NCBI GenBank assembly: GCA_034509755.1
Contig: CM067544.1
Span: 8,411,501-8,475,500, forward strand
Length of the DNA: 64,000 nt
Reading direction: 5' to 3'
Source of the DNA: Anisodus tanguticus
Lineage: Eukaryota > Streptophyta > Magnoliopsida > Solanales > Solanaceae
Part shown: positions 34,591-45,870 of the stretch, piece after piece
Layout: every line of letters starts with the position of its first letter
Position numbering within the stretch: position 1 is the stretch's first letter
Position numbers and translations under genes: made by a program
Notes under the pieces: model-generated
What the model was told of the DNA's origin: nothing
What the model saw: the letters and a program-made list of their open reading frames with translations, nothing else
Database searches by the model: none

Positions 34591-36120
34591 TCTATATATT
34601 TATATAAAGTGAGCTATAGCTTAGGTGACGTGGCACTTCCAAAACCAAGAAACTTATTTTTCTTCTTTTTTGTTGCTCTTTTTTTTTTGGGGGGGGGGTG
34701 GGTGGGGGTGGGGGCTCATTGTTTGGTTCCTTCTTTCCCTGATTGTTTATTTATTACTGTAGTCGAGAAAGCCAATAGAGTTGTGAGAGTTAAAATAAAC
34801 AATCATGTCCATTTTGACCCTCTAATTCTGGTGATAGTCATGGATAAGTTCCTCGGTTAATTATCATCTTTTTACTCTCCATGAAGTTTTGAGTATCATG
34901 TTTTTGGGCTGCATATTCTATCAAAACATTGAGCATATTTTATGAGTTTCTTTTTTGTAATTCTCAGAATCTCAAGTTCAAGCTAATAAGCAAAGAGCTC
35001 ATAACATGTCGAAAAGTCTATAATTCGGGAAGTCCACAATAAATAATGTTGTTGATTGAATATGAACAAAGGTACAAACATTCCATGCTGAGAAGTAGGG
35101 GAATCCCCAAGACAAAGATAGTCCATTACATCGAATATATAGTTGCACCTTATCCACAAGCATTAACTTTCTTTACAATTTAACGGATATAGTTCAACTA
35201 CCAGAGTCTTGCGAAAATATGAGTAGTGTGCTTGAGGCTGTTAAGTGTTCCGATCCAATAAGAGATCGATGTTAGTATTATATTCATAATAATATTTTCA
35301 TAAGCGAATTTATTCAAGGAGATTTATCCCTCTCAATTTCTCTGTCGGACAGGTTGTGTATAACTATAGTAAATTTATTGGTGTGTTGATTTTAGCAAGT
35401 GTTCTTCTGTACCTATGAGGAGGTATCGTATTTAGTGGATGAGTCCCTTTTAATTATTCTGTATTAAATCATTAAACTCCTGAAGCTAAAGTCATAGTAA
35501 TTGTATACTTACTAACTTCTATATTTTCCTATAGTTTATATTTGAAGCATATGCTATTCAATTCCTGAAGTTGGTTGTTTTATGTGGAGGGAATCTAAGT
35601 GTATGCAAAGACATTACTTCCATAGGATTTTTTAAATTTTACCCCTCATCTCCTAATTATTTCTTATGTATGAATACTATGATACATCACAACCGAAAGA
35701 ATTTAACATAAAAAACTGATATTTTTGTCTTCCTTCAGTAAAACATTAAATAGTAAAAAGGTGAAAATATACTTTTTTGGAAAAACTTGACAAATGAGAC
35801 TGAAATGTTTCCCAGCAAAATTCATAATCTACTATCATATCAAGCCTTTAGTGCTTCCAGTGTTCCTGCTGCCTGCTGGTGCTGCTCCTACCTTGGTTGG
35901 TGAGGCGTCAATTCATTTTAAGAAAAGTTTTATTCTCGGATTGTTGTTCTTCAGAGCATTTTATTTAAGGTTTCACCCATTTTTCTGTTTATAGCTTATG
36001 GAGTCATGAATATGTTTGATTATTAAAGAATAATTTCCTTTTACAATAGTTAAGACATGGACTACTCAACAATATATTTAGAGACTTCTCTACCGCGCGA
36101 AGCGTGGGAAAGTTTACTAG
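34591..36120 (+). mobile_element. Putative Helitron, inner 5' end
   Basis: The sequence A|TCTATATATTTATATAAAG at 34591 parallels the outer 5' end at 30592, including tgacgtggc about 40 bases in. Measured to the shared CTAG terminus at 36120 it spans 1530 bp. A g-rich homopolymer block (34690-34713) follows the start. Either this copy inserted inside a larger Helitron or it captured the neighbour's terminator. Confidence 0.6.
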
Positions 36121-36360
36121 TTACTAATAAGTAATAAATGAAGGGAAAAAAAAGAAGGAAAGGGAGAAAATGGTTCTAATTGATACTAATCATAATTGTT
36201 TGAAGAAACAATGGGAGGATGAGGTCACAGGCACTTTCGCAGATCAATCCAGCTGAAAGAAATATTACTTATCAGAAAAGATCAAACATTGTTACACTGT
36301 TACTTATATCAAAAGAGTGATGAGAATGAGGAATTATATAAAATGCAGTTAGAGAATTAC

Positions 36361-37434
36361 CTTTCTCAGTAATTAGAGCAACTATAGTTTCTGACACATC
36401 CTCCAGAACACTACACAAAATGTTGACATATAATTTTAGTAAAAACTTTTGGATTGAGTTTCCATAGTCTACAAAAGAAACTAAAGAAAAAAGACTACCT
36501 GCCACCACTCCTGCGCACTCTTGAATGCCTTCAACACAAGAAAGAAACAGCAAATAACTCAAACAAGGGAGCTGAAAGAAAATAAAAATCAAGAAACTAA
36601 ACAGTTTAGAATCATTACTACACTCTAGATCCTGGACAACTTCTAACCACCAGAAAAACCACTTGAGATCCATATTCTATGCAACCTCCAAATAAACAAA
36701 TTTATCATACACTGAGTAATATAAACATAAACAGATCATTTAACCCTTTAAGTTTTAAAATACTCTCATTTTCTTATAAAACTAAAAAAGTTTCAAAATA
36801 GTAATCTCCCTTGATAATCAATCCACACCTACAAGCACGTGAACCTGTCATAAGCTCTTTGACAGAGTGCCAGTAACCAATTCATCACATCATTAGACCT
36901 CAAAAGCTCTTATTTTTAACTCTACACACGGGATATATAATTTCCATGGAACTCTAAAGGATATACAGAGCAATGACAAAGTTTTGCACATTGTCATACA
37001 TGTCCACCAAATTCAGTTGTTATCCATGTCGGCCTCGGTTTGACATGAAAATCTTTCAAGCACTGCTCTTCATTCGACTTTAGGTCATAATAGAACTCTG
37101 GAAACATACTAGTCGTCCTGTTACTTGCCATAGGCATAACCATCTCAGTGCATGCCTGTAGACATTATATGAAAGATGAAAGCAACTTAGTCGGAAGAAT
37201 TTTTGTAGCAGTGCATCCTTTATGACTTAACAACTCAAATTATGAACAACAAAGCAGAAGCGTGTATATTTATCATCACCATACCTGCCAATCCCAACCA
37301 CTCATACCATGAGGATCATCGTCCAGATTGAAACAGTCAACTTTTCCAGTGTAATTATAATAGACACTAATTCCTTCAAATATATGCTTGAGGACGCTAG
37401 CACCATCAGGCAAACTATCAATCTTCCTACATAC
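36361..37434 (-). pseudogene. S28 prolyl carboxypeptidase-like exons (broken gene, C-terminal half)
   Basis: Family S28 enzymes (lysosomal Pro-X carboxypeptidase and relatives) remove residues after proline and normally sit in the secretory/vacuolar system. Exon 37434-37285 (50 codons; DSLPDGASVLKHIFEG, MSGWDWQ) and exon 37155-37000 (52 codons; ACTEMVMPMASN, PRPTWITTEFGGH) are clean, with GT-AG borders. The next exon, ending at 36499, has decayed: where NGxxDPWSGG with the catalytic Asp is expected, two extra bases shift the frame (GIQE then SGG in another phase). Exon 36410-36361 (VLEDVSETIVALITEKG) is intact, and its phase joins the terminal exon at 28028. The N-terminal exons with the catalytic Ser were not found; LTR elements begin about 60 bp upstream. 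Confidence 0.85.
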
Positions 37435-37489
37435 CTGAAAGCAAAGAGGTTGGAAGGATATTATTCACAGGATGGCGACCGAACTTGAT

Positions 37490-37929
37490 AACATTGGGTG
37501 AAAGACCAAATGAGCTCAGCGCCTACCCGTTTCGGATATAGCGCAAGGTGTTACCATTTGCTCATTAAGTGATCATTTTTTATCATTTAATTACATTTAA
37601 TGAGGGAGTGATTCTTGGGCATAAATGTCTTGTATTGTTAGCTATATAAAGAGCCCAACCTTCATGTTGGAAGGGCATCTCATTCTCATTACTAAAACTC
37701 ATGTAATTACATTCAAAAGTGCTCTAGTTTGCTCTTATTATTGGCTCGGACCCGAAGCAGATTAGCTAAGGATCGGACCAAACTCTCAGTTCAATTACAA
37801 TTAAGATTACGGCATTTCAGGCTAATTACGTGCTTATTACTCTCATTTATTTATCATACTTATTTGCAAATCAATCAATATATTCTTAAAACTACTTATA
37901 AATTCAACTGTAACTTTTTTGGGTAAACA
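37490..37929 (+). mobile_element. LTR-like segment, possibly Gypsy (Tat-type), without interior
   Basis: The stretch contains a TATA-like box (ctatataaagag near 37641), plausible transcript and polyadenylation regions, and ends ttttttgggtaaaca at 37929. That ending resembles LTRs of plant Tat/Ogre-type Gypsy elements as I recall them. No primer binding site follows, so it would be a solo or truncated LTR. The left boundary is approximate and no target duplication was found. Confidence 0.4.
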
Positions 37930-38190
37930 CTTAGCTTAACTCATAATTAGTTAGAGTTAGTTAGTTTGATTAGTCTAGATATTTTCCTAATCTCTGCTTA
38001 GCTGCCATTCTACCCTCATCCTTATATAAATACTTGTAGATATTTGTAATGAAATGTTGAGCAGTTATTTCCCATTTTCCTATTCACTGTTTACGAGCTC
38101 CTCCTTCTTCCCCTTTTCTCACACATGTAATAATCCATTGTTGACCAGTCCGAGCTTAAGTTTTAACTCAATTTAACATGGTATCAGAGA
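37930..38190 (+). mobile_element. 5' LTR (partial) and primer binding site of a Copia element
   Basis: The region has a TATA-like box (ccttatataaatac near 38020) and ends ...atttaaca at 38178. It is followed by tggtatcagaga (38179-38190), complementary to initiator tRNA-Met as in most plant Copia elements. The LTR start is unclear because it abuts another LTR-like segment. No matching 3' LTR was recognised after 43560. Confidence 0.7.
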
Positions 38191-38403
38191 CCAGCTCTTT
38201 TCTCATCAATTGCACAGTCGAATCACAGTTCAATTGATTGCTCATCTTCGATAAGTTTCTTCTTTTTTATTTCTCAATAGAAATCGTGATTTGCGATCTC
38301 ATTTTTCTCATATTTTTGTGCTTAATTTGCATTCACGAGCCTATTATTTGCTCATTTCTATTAATTTCATACCAAAAACTATTAATTTTGAATAATTTGA
38401 GCA

Positions 38404-39537
38404 ATGGCGGTGACTGACTATACTGAACAATCGAATGTCGATGTTATCGATGTCAATATTCCATTCTACCTACATCCATCGGATAACCCTAATTTAATGC
38501 TAGTACCAGTTGCATTCGATGGAATTGACTATAGATCCTAGAGGAAAAGTGTTCTTCAATCTCTTTCCGTTAAAAACAAATTAAGTTTCATCGCCGGCGA
38601 GTGTAAACAACCAGATCCAGATAATACTAAGTATCGCTAGTGGGAAAGATGTGATGATGTAGTCATATCATAGATCTGAATTCTTTGAGCAAGGAGATTG
38701 CTGATAGTGTCGAATATGCCAACACTGATGTGGATCTTTGGAAGGAACTTGAGGATCGATATGATCAAACTAATGACACGAAGTTATAACAAATTCAGAA
38801 ATCAATGATTTAGGTCAAGGTACTTTTGATATCACAACTTACTATACAAAAATGAAGAAATTGTGGGAGGAGTTGAGTACTTTGAGTGATAAAACTCATT
38901 GTAGTTGTACCTACACTTGTGGTGCCAAAGAACAAGTGCAAAATGTGGAACAAGATAGAAGGTTGATCCAATTTCTCATGGGCTTGGCTTCACCTGATCA
39001 CTCTGAATCCGCTGATCAGGAAGAGAGAAAGGAAGAGGTTTTTTCTTTAGATAAAGCAAGCGATACAATGTCAATAATTTCCAGTCAATGAGGATGAAGA
39101 GGGTAGCAGCTCAACTAACCCTTGATCCTCTCGGAGCCGTATTTATTCAATTTTCCATGCTACTATGTTAAGTCGGGCCTCTCATTTCTGCCTTTCCCCC
39201 TCAAAAAAGGAACAGATAAGGCTTTCCACGCCTCTAAAGGAAATGAGACGAGCTCCGAGAGTTACTCGGTCCACATTCAAATCAATCGCCTCATTAAAGG
39301 AGGTGTACACGACTGTTAGAGGAAATATCCTAATGATGAATCCATTGCCTTCAATGGCACAGACCTTTGCATTGCTTATCCAAGAAGAAAAACAAAGGGA
39401 AGTCAGGCCAAACAATCGTGTTATGATGGAATCCACTACACTCAATGCAGGACATCACAATGCTAGTTCCTCAGGAACAAGTAATGATAATCCCAACACT
39501 TCAGGACTGATTCACTACAACGTTGGTCCCTCGTGAA
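38404..39537 (+). pseudogene. Copia gag, decayed
   Basis: An ATG 214 bp after the primer binding site opens a gag-type protein (VNIPFYLHPSDNPNLMLVPV) that soon meets a stop (YRS stop) and then continues in other frames (SVKNKLSFIAGECKQPDPDN). The HPSDNP motif is characteristic of plant Copia gag N-termini. The 38852-39091 frame carries the middle (MKKLWEELSTL, RRLIQFLMGL), matching the UBN2/retrotransposon gag fold. At least two frameshifts and several stops make it non-functional. Confidence 0.88.
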
Positions 39538-42500
39538 ATAATAATGGCTTTAGGACAAATTATTCCCTAAATAATTACCCTACAAACAAGTCTAGACCTT
39601 ACTACGATTATTGTGAAAGACAAGGACATACCAAATATAGGTGTTACAAATTGCATGGTTATCCCAATCAAAACTAGAGTTCCAGTCAAAATTTTAGGTA
39701 TAACAATGGTAACTAAGGAGTGAGATACAACAATAAATGCAAGAGACCAGTTGTCAATGCTCATGATGCACATACAGAGATGATGTGCAGTCTCAAGAAG
39801 ACAACAACCAGTTTTTCTATTCAAATGCTAATAACGTGAACCTCACTAGACACCACCTGATGAATCTGGTCAGGCAATTTCAAGCTAGAAATAGTGGAGA
39901 AGGACCAAGTAACTCGAACACCAATAGTGGAGCTGTGAACTTTGCAGGTATATTTGCATGTTCTATATCTGTTCTCTCTATTGATGTTAGTTTATCATCA
40001 TGTAGATGTTTTATCTCAAAGACTGATATATGGATAGTGAATTCTGATGCATCTAACCACATGACTTTTAATAAATCCCTATTAAGTCAAATTAGAACTC
40101 TAGTATATCTCTTGTTGATCACATTACCTAATAACTATAGAGTGAAAGTGACAGAGGTTGGAAATATAACACTTGCATCCCAGATCACCTTGTACAAAGT
40201 ATTATATGTACCTTCTTTCAAATATAATCTCATTTTTGTGCATTCATTAACTTCACAGCTTAAAGGAATGGTCTCTTTCACTGACTCTACTTGTCTTTTA
40301 CAGGCCCCTTCCATGAAAAGGCCTCTGGAGATTGGTAAGGTCAAAGATGAATTGTACTTGTTGTGCTGAAAGTGTCTACAACAACATTATTGAACAAATC
40401 ATGTTACAAACCACTCTATTTTTCCACCTCATAGAAGTCTTTTACATGTTTCATGTGATTGTAACACACAATCTATTTCAAATTCTATGTTGAGTCCTTT
40501 ACTTTGTAGTTCCTCATCTGTTTCTTGTAATGCTGAGTCACATGTCAGTTCCATTGTGAATACATTGCCATGTAATAAAGCTTAGCTGATCTCAATCCAT
40601 GTGTAAATACTTCATCTTGCAATAATAAACAGTCTGCCAGTACTGAAGTTTCTAGTTTAAATTCTTCTTTATGTACTAGAGACAACATGGATCTTTTATG
40701 GCTAATAGATTAGGGCATGTGCCCTTTGCAAAGATGAAAGGGATATCTTCTATACCAGTTAACTTCTCATCTAAACAACCCTTTATGTGCACAATATGTC
40801 CCATGACCAGACAATCCAGGCTAATTTTTCCCCAAAGAACCAATATCACAAATAAGGTTTTTGACCTTCTACACAATGACTTATAGGGGATCCTATCATG
40901 TGCCAACCCATAACAAGCACACATATTTCATTACCATTGTTGATAACTTTAGCAGGTCCACTTGGACACATCTGATTAGTAGCAAAAGTAATGCCTTACA
41001 AGTCCTTCAGACATTTGTTACCATGATTGAAACACAGTTCCAAACTAAAATCAAAGCCATAAGATCTGATAATGTCCTAGAGTTTACTAATGCAGAGGAC
41101 AATTCATTTTCCAACCAAAAGACATAATTCATTAAAAAAAACATGTCCATACACTCCCCAACAGAATGAGATAGTAGAAAGAAAGTACAAATACCTTCTT
41201 GAAGTTTCCAGGGGTCTTTTGTTTCAGTCTAAATTACCTTCCCAATACTGGGGTGAGTGCCTCCTTACTACAACTTATATAATAAATAGATTGCCTTCAA
41301 TTGATCTTCACAATAAATGTCCTTTTGAGATTCTATACCAAAAGAAACCTCTCTACTCAAATTTAAGAAGTTTTGGATGTTTGTGTTTTCCAACCATACC
41401 CAAAGTTCTCAGAGACAAGCTAGAACCTAGAACCACACCACATGTCTTTATAGGATAACCTTTTGACACTAAGGTGTACAAGGTTCTTAATCTAGCTACC
41501 AGAAAGATTCACGTCTCTACGGATGTTTTCTTCTATGGGAATGTGTTTCCTTTTCATATTTCTTTCAATGCATCATCTATTCCTTTAACTTTTAACTCTG
41601 TTTCCTTCATTCATGATATGCATCATGCATCTGATACTAGAACATGTGATCAGGGTAATGTAAATGATACAAATGCAAGTCTGTCATCAAGTTCTACTAG
41701 CAATAACTTGCCCCTTGCTCATTCTACTCTATCACCTATGCACTTTCCCTGCGATGACAACACTGCTGCTCATTTTCCTTTGTCCAACACTAATCCTACA
41801 TCTTTCTCTGATGACAACACCAATTCCACTTCCCATGTTAAACCAGTGACTACCCATATTGAACCAATGACTATTTCCTTAGAACCTAGGAGATCTAATA
41901 GACAATCTGCACCACCTACACACCTCCAAGATTACATATGCCATCTGTCTAATTTGAAACCTCATCAAGCATCCCGCAATGCTCTTTTACTATCAAACCA
42001 TCACCATGTTTCACCTGAGTCCCTAGCTCATGATAGTCAGCATCTTCTGCAAAATATATGCAATGACAATGAACCAACCTCATATGAGGAGGTGGTTGTA
42101 TATCCTGCTTGGCAAGCAGCAATGACACTTGAGTTTGAGGCACTTTATGCTAATCACACATGGGATTTAGTATCTTTGCCAAATGGGAAACATGCCATTG
42201 GCTGTAAATGGGTGTACAAAGTAAAACATAGGGCATATGAGAGCATAGAGAGATATAAGGCAAGGTTGGTGGTCAAGGAATATACTCAACATGCTGGTGT
42301 GGACTATACTGATACCTTTTCACCTGTGGTTAAGATGATCACTGTAAGAGCTCTTATAGCTACTGCCATAAAGAAGCATTGACACATCTATCAACTTGAT
42401 GTCAATAATGTCTTTCTTCATGGTGATTTACATGAAGAAGTATATATGCAGCTTCCTCCTGGGTTAATTGTTGACACCCTTGGTCTGATTTGTAAAATAA

Positions 42501-43560
42501 ATAAGTCCCTATATGGTCTGAAACAAGCTAGTAGGCAGTGGTATGTCAAACTAGCTGTGGCACTGTATTTAAGAGGCTATGTCCACTCTTTGAATGATTA
42601 CTCACTCTTCTACAAGAAAACTGACACTTCCACCATGTATATTGCAGTATATGTTTATGATGTTATTGTAACAGAGACAAAACCAGAAAAAGTCATACAA
42701 TTAAAATAATTTTTGCATGCTAAATTAAAATCAAAGATTTTTGGCAGACTACACTACTTCTTGGGTTTGGAAGTTCTCTACACAAATGAAAGTGCCATTA
42801 TTTCCCAATTTTTTTCGCTCTTGACCTACTGAAAGAGTCATCTACAATGCATCAGTTTTACTTCACCTCTTGATCCCACCATTAAACTCAAGGCAGAGGA
42901 AGGGTCACCTATATCAGACCCTATATTCTACAGAAAGTTAGTTGGCAAACTTAACTTCCTCACCAACACTAGAATGTATATTGCTTATAGTATCCAGCAC
43001 TTAAGCCAATTTATGCAATATCCAAGAGAACCTCATCTTCAAGCAACATTTCACTTACTCAGGTACTTGAAGGGAGATCCTACCTTGGGTATTTTCATGT
43101 CAAATGATCCTGATTGCTCTATAAAAGGATATTGTGACTCAGACTGGGCTGCATATACTAATTCTAGGAGATCAGTAAGTGATTACATTGTGCTCATGGA
43201 GAACAGTCCTACTAGATGGAAATCAAAGAAACAAGAAACTGTATCCCTTTCCTCAGCTGAGGCAAAATACAGGTCTCTCAGGAAAATAGTTGGAGAGATC
43301 ACATGGCTCTGCAGACTATTTGAAGAACTGACTATCTCATTCCCTACTCTTATTCATTCTATTGTGATAGTCAATCAACACTCTATATTGCAAGGAAACC
43401 TATCTTCCATGAAAGAACTAAACATATAAAAGTGGACTATCATTTTGTTAGAGACAAGTTGCAGGATGATCTGATTTCTTTGCATCACATTGGCACTCAT
43501 GATCAACTAGCAAATATTCTCACCAAGGCTCTAACTGGAGTTAACAACTATAATGTAATG
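39538..43560 (+). pseudogene. Copia pol, decayed (zinc knuckle to RNase H)
   Basis: Domains follow the Copia order in broken frames. They are a zinc knuckle (YDYCERQGHTKYRCYKLHGY, about 39600-39660), protease (WIVNSDASNHMTF at about 40030, in which the catalytic D-S/T-G has become N-S-D-A), integrase (pieces at 40698-41458; IRSDN, TPQQNEIVERK), reverse transcriptase (42064-42709; WKWVYKVK-type, YGLKQASRQWYVKL) and RNase H (42974-43429; KGYCDSDWA, ETVSLSSAEAKY). The YVDD active site reads YVYDV, losing an Asp. Multiple stops separate the blocks, so it is a fossil with no usable enzyme. Confidence 0.9.
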
Positions 43561-44263
43561 ACTTATAGGTAGTGTTTTAAAAGGAAAAAGATACCAGAAG
43601 CCATCTGTTTAATAAACTACACCCTTTGAGTTATAGCGATGTGTAGATTAGGTTATCATGTTTAAGTCCTTTGCTGACCATTTCTTATGTGATGAGATTA
43701 AACTCATTTAAGTACATGATAAGATGCTAATAAAAAACAGTAGTATTATAGAAGTGTATTAAGGCAAGGAAATACATTAAGAAAAAAGATACCAACAAAT
43801 TGAATGTAAACCTATGAAATAAACGATACTGAAGAATAGTGATTAACGTCAATTGTTTGGAGAGCGTATTTCATCATTTTAACATAAACAGCGTTCCATG
43901 ATCCTTTGCATGTCCTCGATCACTTGGCGAAGTATGACCACAATCTTTACATGGGTTGATTTTATGGATGATCCTATATCAAAATTATTAAATTATTTTT
44001 TATAATGAAAAAATCACTCAACTTTACCTAAATATTATAATTTTTTATAACAAAAAAATCACTAAATTTTGTCAAAATATCATAGGGAGTCAATAGAAAA
44101 CAATAAAAGCAGACATATTTAATGATATATACTTGGGCAGAGTTGAATGATATTTTTGAATTTTTCTCACAAAAAAATATTAAATAACTTTACGTGATAC
44201 TTAGTAGCTTTGTCGTTACAAAAGATAGTTTTGTGAGTTTCATGGAATAAACTATTAATTAAA
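43561..44263. other. Intergenic, no 3' LTR recognised
   Basis: The expected 3' LTR of the Copia element is not visible, and no S28 exon or other gene could be read on either strand. The DNA is AT-rich and unassigned. Confidence 0.45.
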
Positions 44264-45138
44264 AGAAAAAAGTCATATTCATTCAACTTTCGAAAAAGGG
44301 TCATATTTGCCCTCCGTTAAAGTATGAAGTCAAATATGTCATTTCCATTAACAAAATTATTATATTTGCCCTCCATGAACGGAAACCCATGTGGATGACA
44401 CATGGGATCCACGTAGAGGTGGGACCCACCTTCGTCTTCCACGGCCACCGCCTCCCCGCCGCCCCCACCTCCAACACTGGAGAAAGGAGCACGTTACATC
44501 TCCCTTTCTTTCGCCCGAACACTTGAAAAGCAAATTCTACCATATCTTCGTTAACTCACTGAAATCATCTTTAGGGTTTTAGCAAAATTCAAATTCATCC
44601 TTTACTCTTATTGAATCTTTCAGAAACGCGAGCTTTTCAACAAATCTTAACAAACTTCTCGCAAAACCCATTTGTAAACCCTTGAAAAACTTCCAACTTT
44701 GCCAAGCCCTTTTCTACTGGAGAAGATTGGAGCACCAATTTTTGTTGGTACTGGGTCTACACAAGATTTGGGTTGGGATTCGGGTTCAAATTCATGGTTA
44801 CTGGGTTAACGAAGGAGCATTTTGATGGAGAAATTGTGGGCCGACAAATGGGTTCGGGTTCGCGCCCCAATGCGTGATTCGCCCCTTCTGGTGGGTTCAG
44901 TTCAGCTAGGTGGAGGTGGAGGTGGAGGCGGCGGTGGTGCGGTGGCCGTTGAAGACGAAGGTGGTCCACCCTCCACGTGGATCCCATGTGTCATCCACCT
45001 GAATCACATGTGCCTTCCACTATGCATGACAAATATAACAACTTTGCTGACGAAAAGGGCATATTTGATTCGATACTTTAACGGAGAACAAATATGATCA
45101 TTTTCAGAAAGTTGAATGGCAAATATTACCCTTTTTCC
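44264..45138. mobile_element. Mutator-like foldback element with 9-bp target duplication
   Basis: Long imperfect inverted arms (about 200 bp, left 44264-44470 and right 44930-45138) share blocks such as catgggatccacgt/acgtggatcccatg, accttcgtcttccacggcca and gggcaaatatgaccctttt. The outer ends are agaaaaaagtcatattc and its relative tattaccctttttcc. A 9-bp duplication, ttaattaaa, flanks it (44255-44263 and 45139-45147), the Mutator-superfamily length. The arms are GC-rich compared with the AT-rich loop and flanks. Frames in it (44301-44543, 44822-45097) are by-products of Gly/Pro-rich arms. No transposase is present. Confidence 0.75.
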
Positions 45139-45469
45139 TTAATTAAATAATCATGATCCGCGAAATTACTTTTCTTTATGTTACAACGATTATTATTAGC
45201 ACGAATTCATCTTACGAAAAAAAAAGAGCAATGAAATCCTTTTTTCTATAATAAATTGCCACTGCTACTGCTCCAATTGTGGAAGACCGTCAATTAAAAG
45301 TTATTATTCCATGTCTGTGGTCTTCAGAATTCACAAGCCCCATCATATCCAAAAAGAAAGAATAGAGCAAACGAACAGAACAGAGTCCCCCACACGACAA
45401 CACTGTAAAATATTCTACACTGTAAAACTAAGAAGAAATTGAGTAGTTGAAAAACTTAATAAAAATTTA

Positions 45470-45870
45470 GTGAACCTGTAAAATTATCAGATGTGACAAA
45501 ATATTTAGAATTTATTTAAGAAAAGTAGCTATAGTTTTAAAAATTATGAAATTGTAGCTATTGTATTTACGAAATGTAGCGATCAGTGTTGATACAGTAT
45601 GCACTGATACAACTATTTCACATGATTTCAACTGATATAGTATGTGCTGATATAACTGATATCTGTCTGATACAATTCTTTCACGTGATTTTAGTTGATA
45701 CATTATGTACCCGCATGATATAATTTTTTCGCTGATACAGGTAATACCCGCCTGATAATACTCTTCCACCCAATATACTTAGCGTGTAGCTATATTTCGT
45801 AATTACACTCTAAATTTATGAAATTTACTCTCATAAAGAAAACCCAAAAAAGATTCATAATACAAGGAGT
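45470..45870. repeat. Degenerate gataca-type repeat
   Basis: Words such as tgatacagtatgcactgata, gatacaattctttcac and gatacattatgtac recur irregularly between 45580 and 45780. They lie between phrases that are themselves inverted (gtagctatagtttt near 45527; gtgtagctatatttcgta near 45783). This resembles the minisatellite at 9961-10395 and may belong to the same element type. Confidence 0.45.

Larger units (their letters stand above)
30592..36120 (+). mobile_element. Putative Helitron with nested LINE (outer 5' end)
   Basis: The 5' end begins A|TCTATTTATAAATATAAAA and carries tgacgtggc about 40 bases in. The 3' end is a GC-rich hairpin (ccgcgcgaagcgtgg, 36092-36106) about 10 bases before CTAG at 36117-36120, followed by T. 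TC start, hairpin, CTAG end and A/T flanks are the Helitron signature. A second 5' end of the same type occurs at 34591. No Rep/helicase gene is seen, so it is non-autonomous. LINE copy 2 is inserted inside it. Non-repetitive stretches at 30700-31200 and 33180-34080 could be captured host DNA. Confidence 0.55.

Noticed and set aside
36272..36673. 133-codon minus-strand frame.
   Set aside because: It runs through S28 exon remnants and introns in a mixed frame; only the spliced reading matches a protein family.
44822..45097. Gly-rich 91-codon frame.
   Set aside because: It lies in the right arm and centre of a Mutator-like foldback element and shows no domain.
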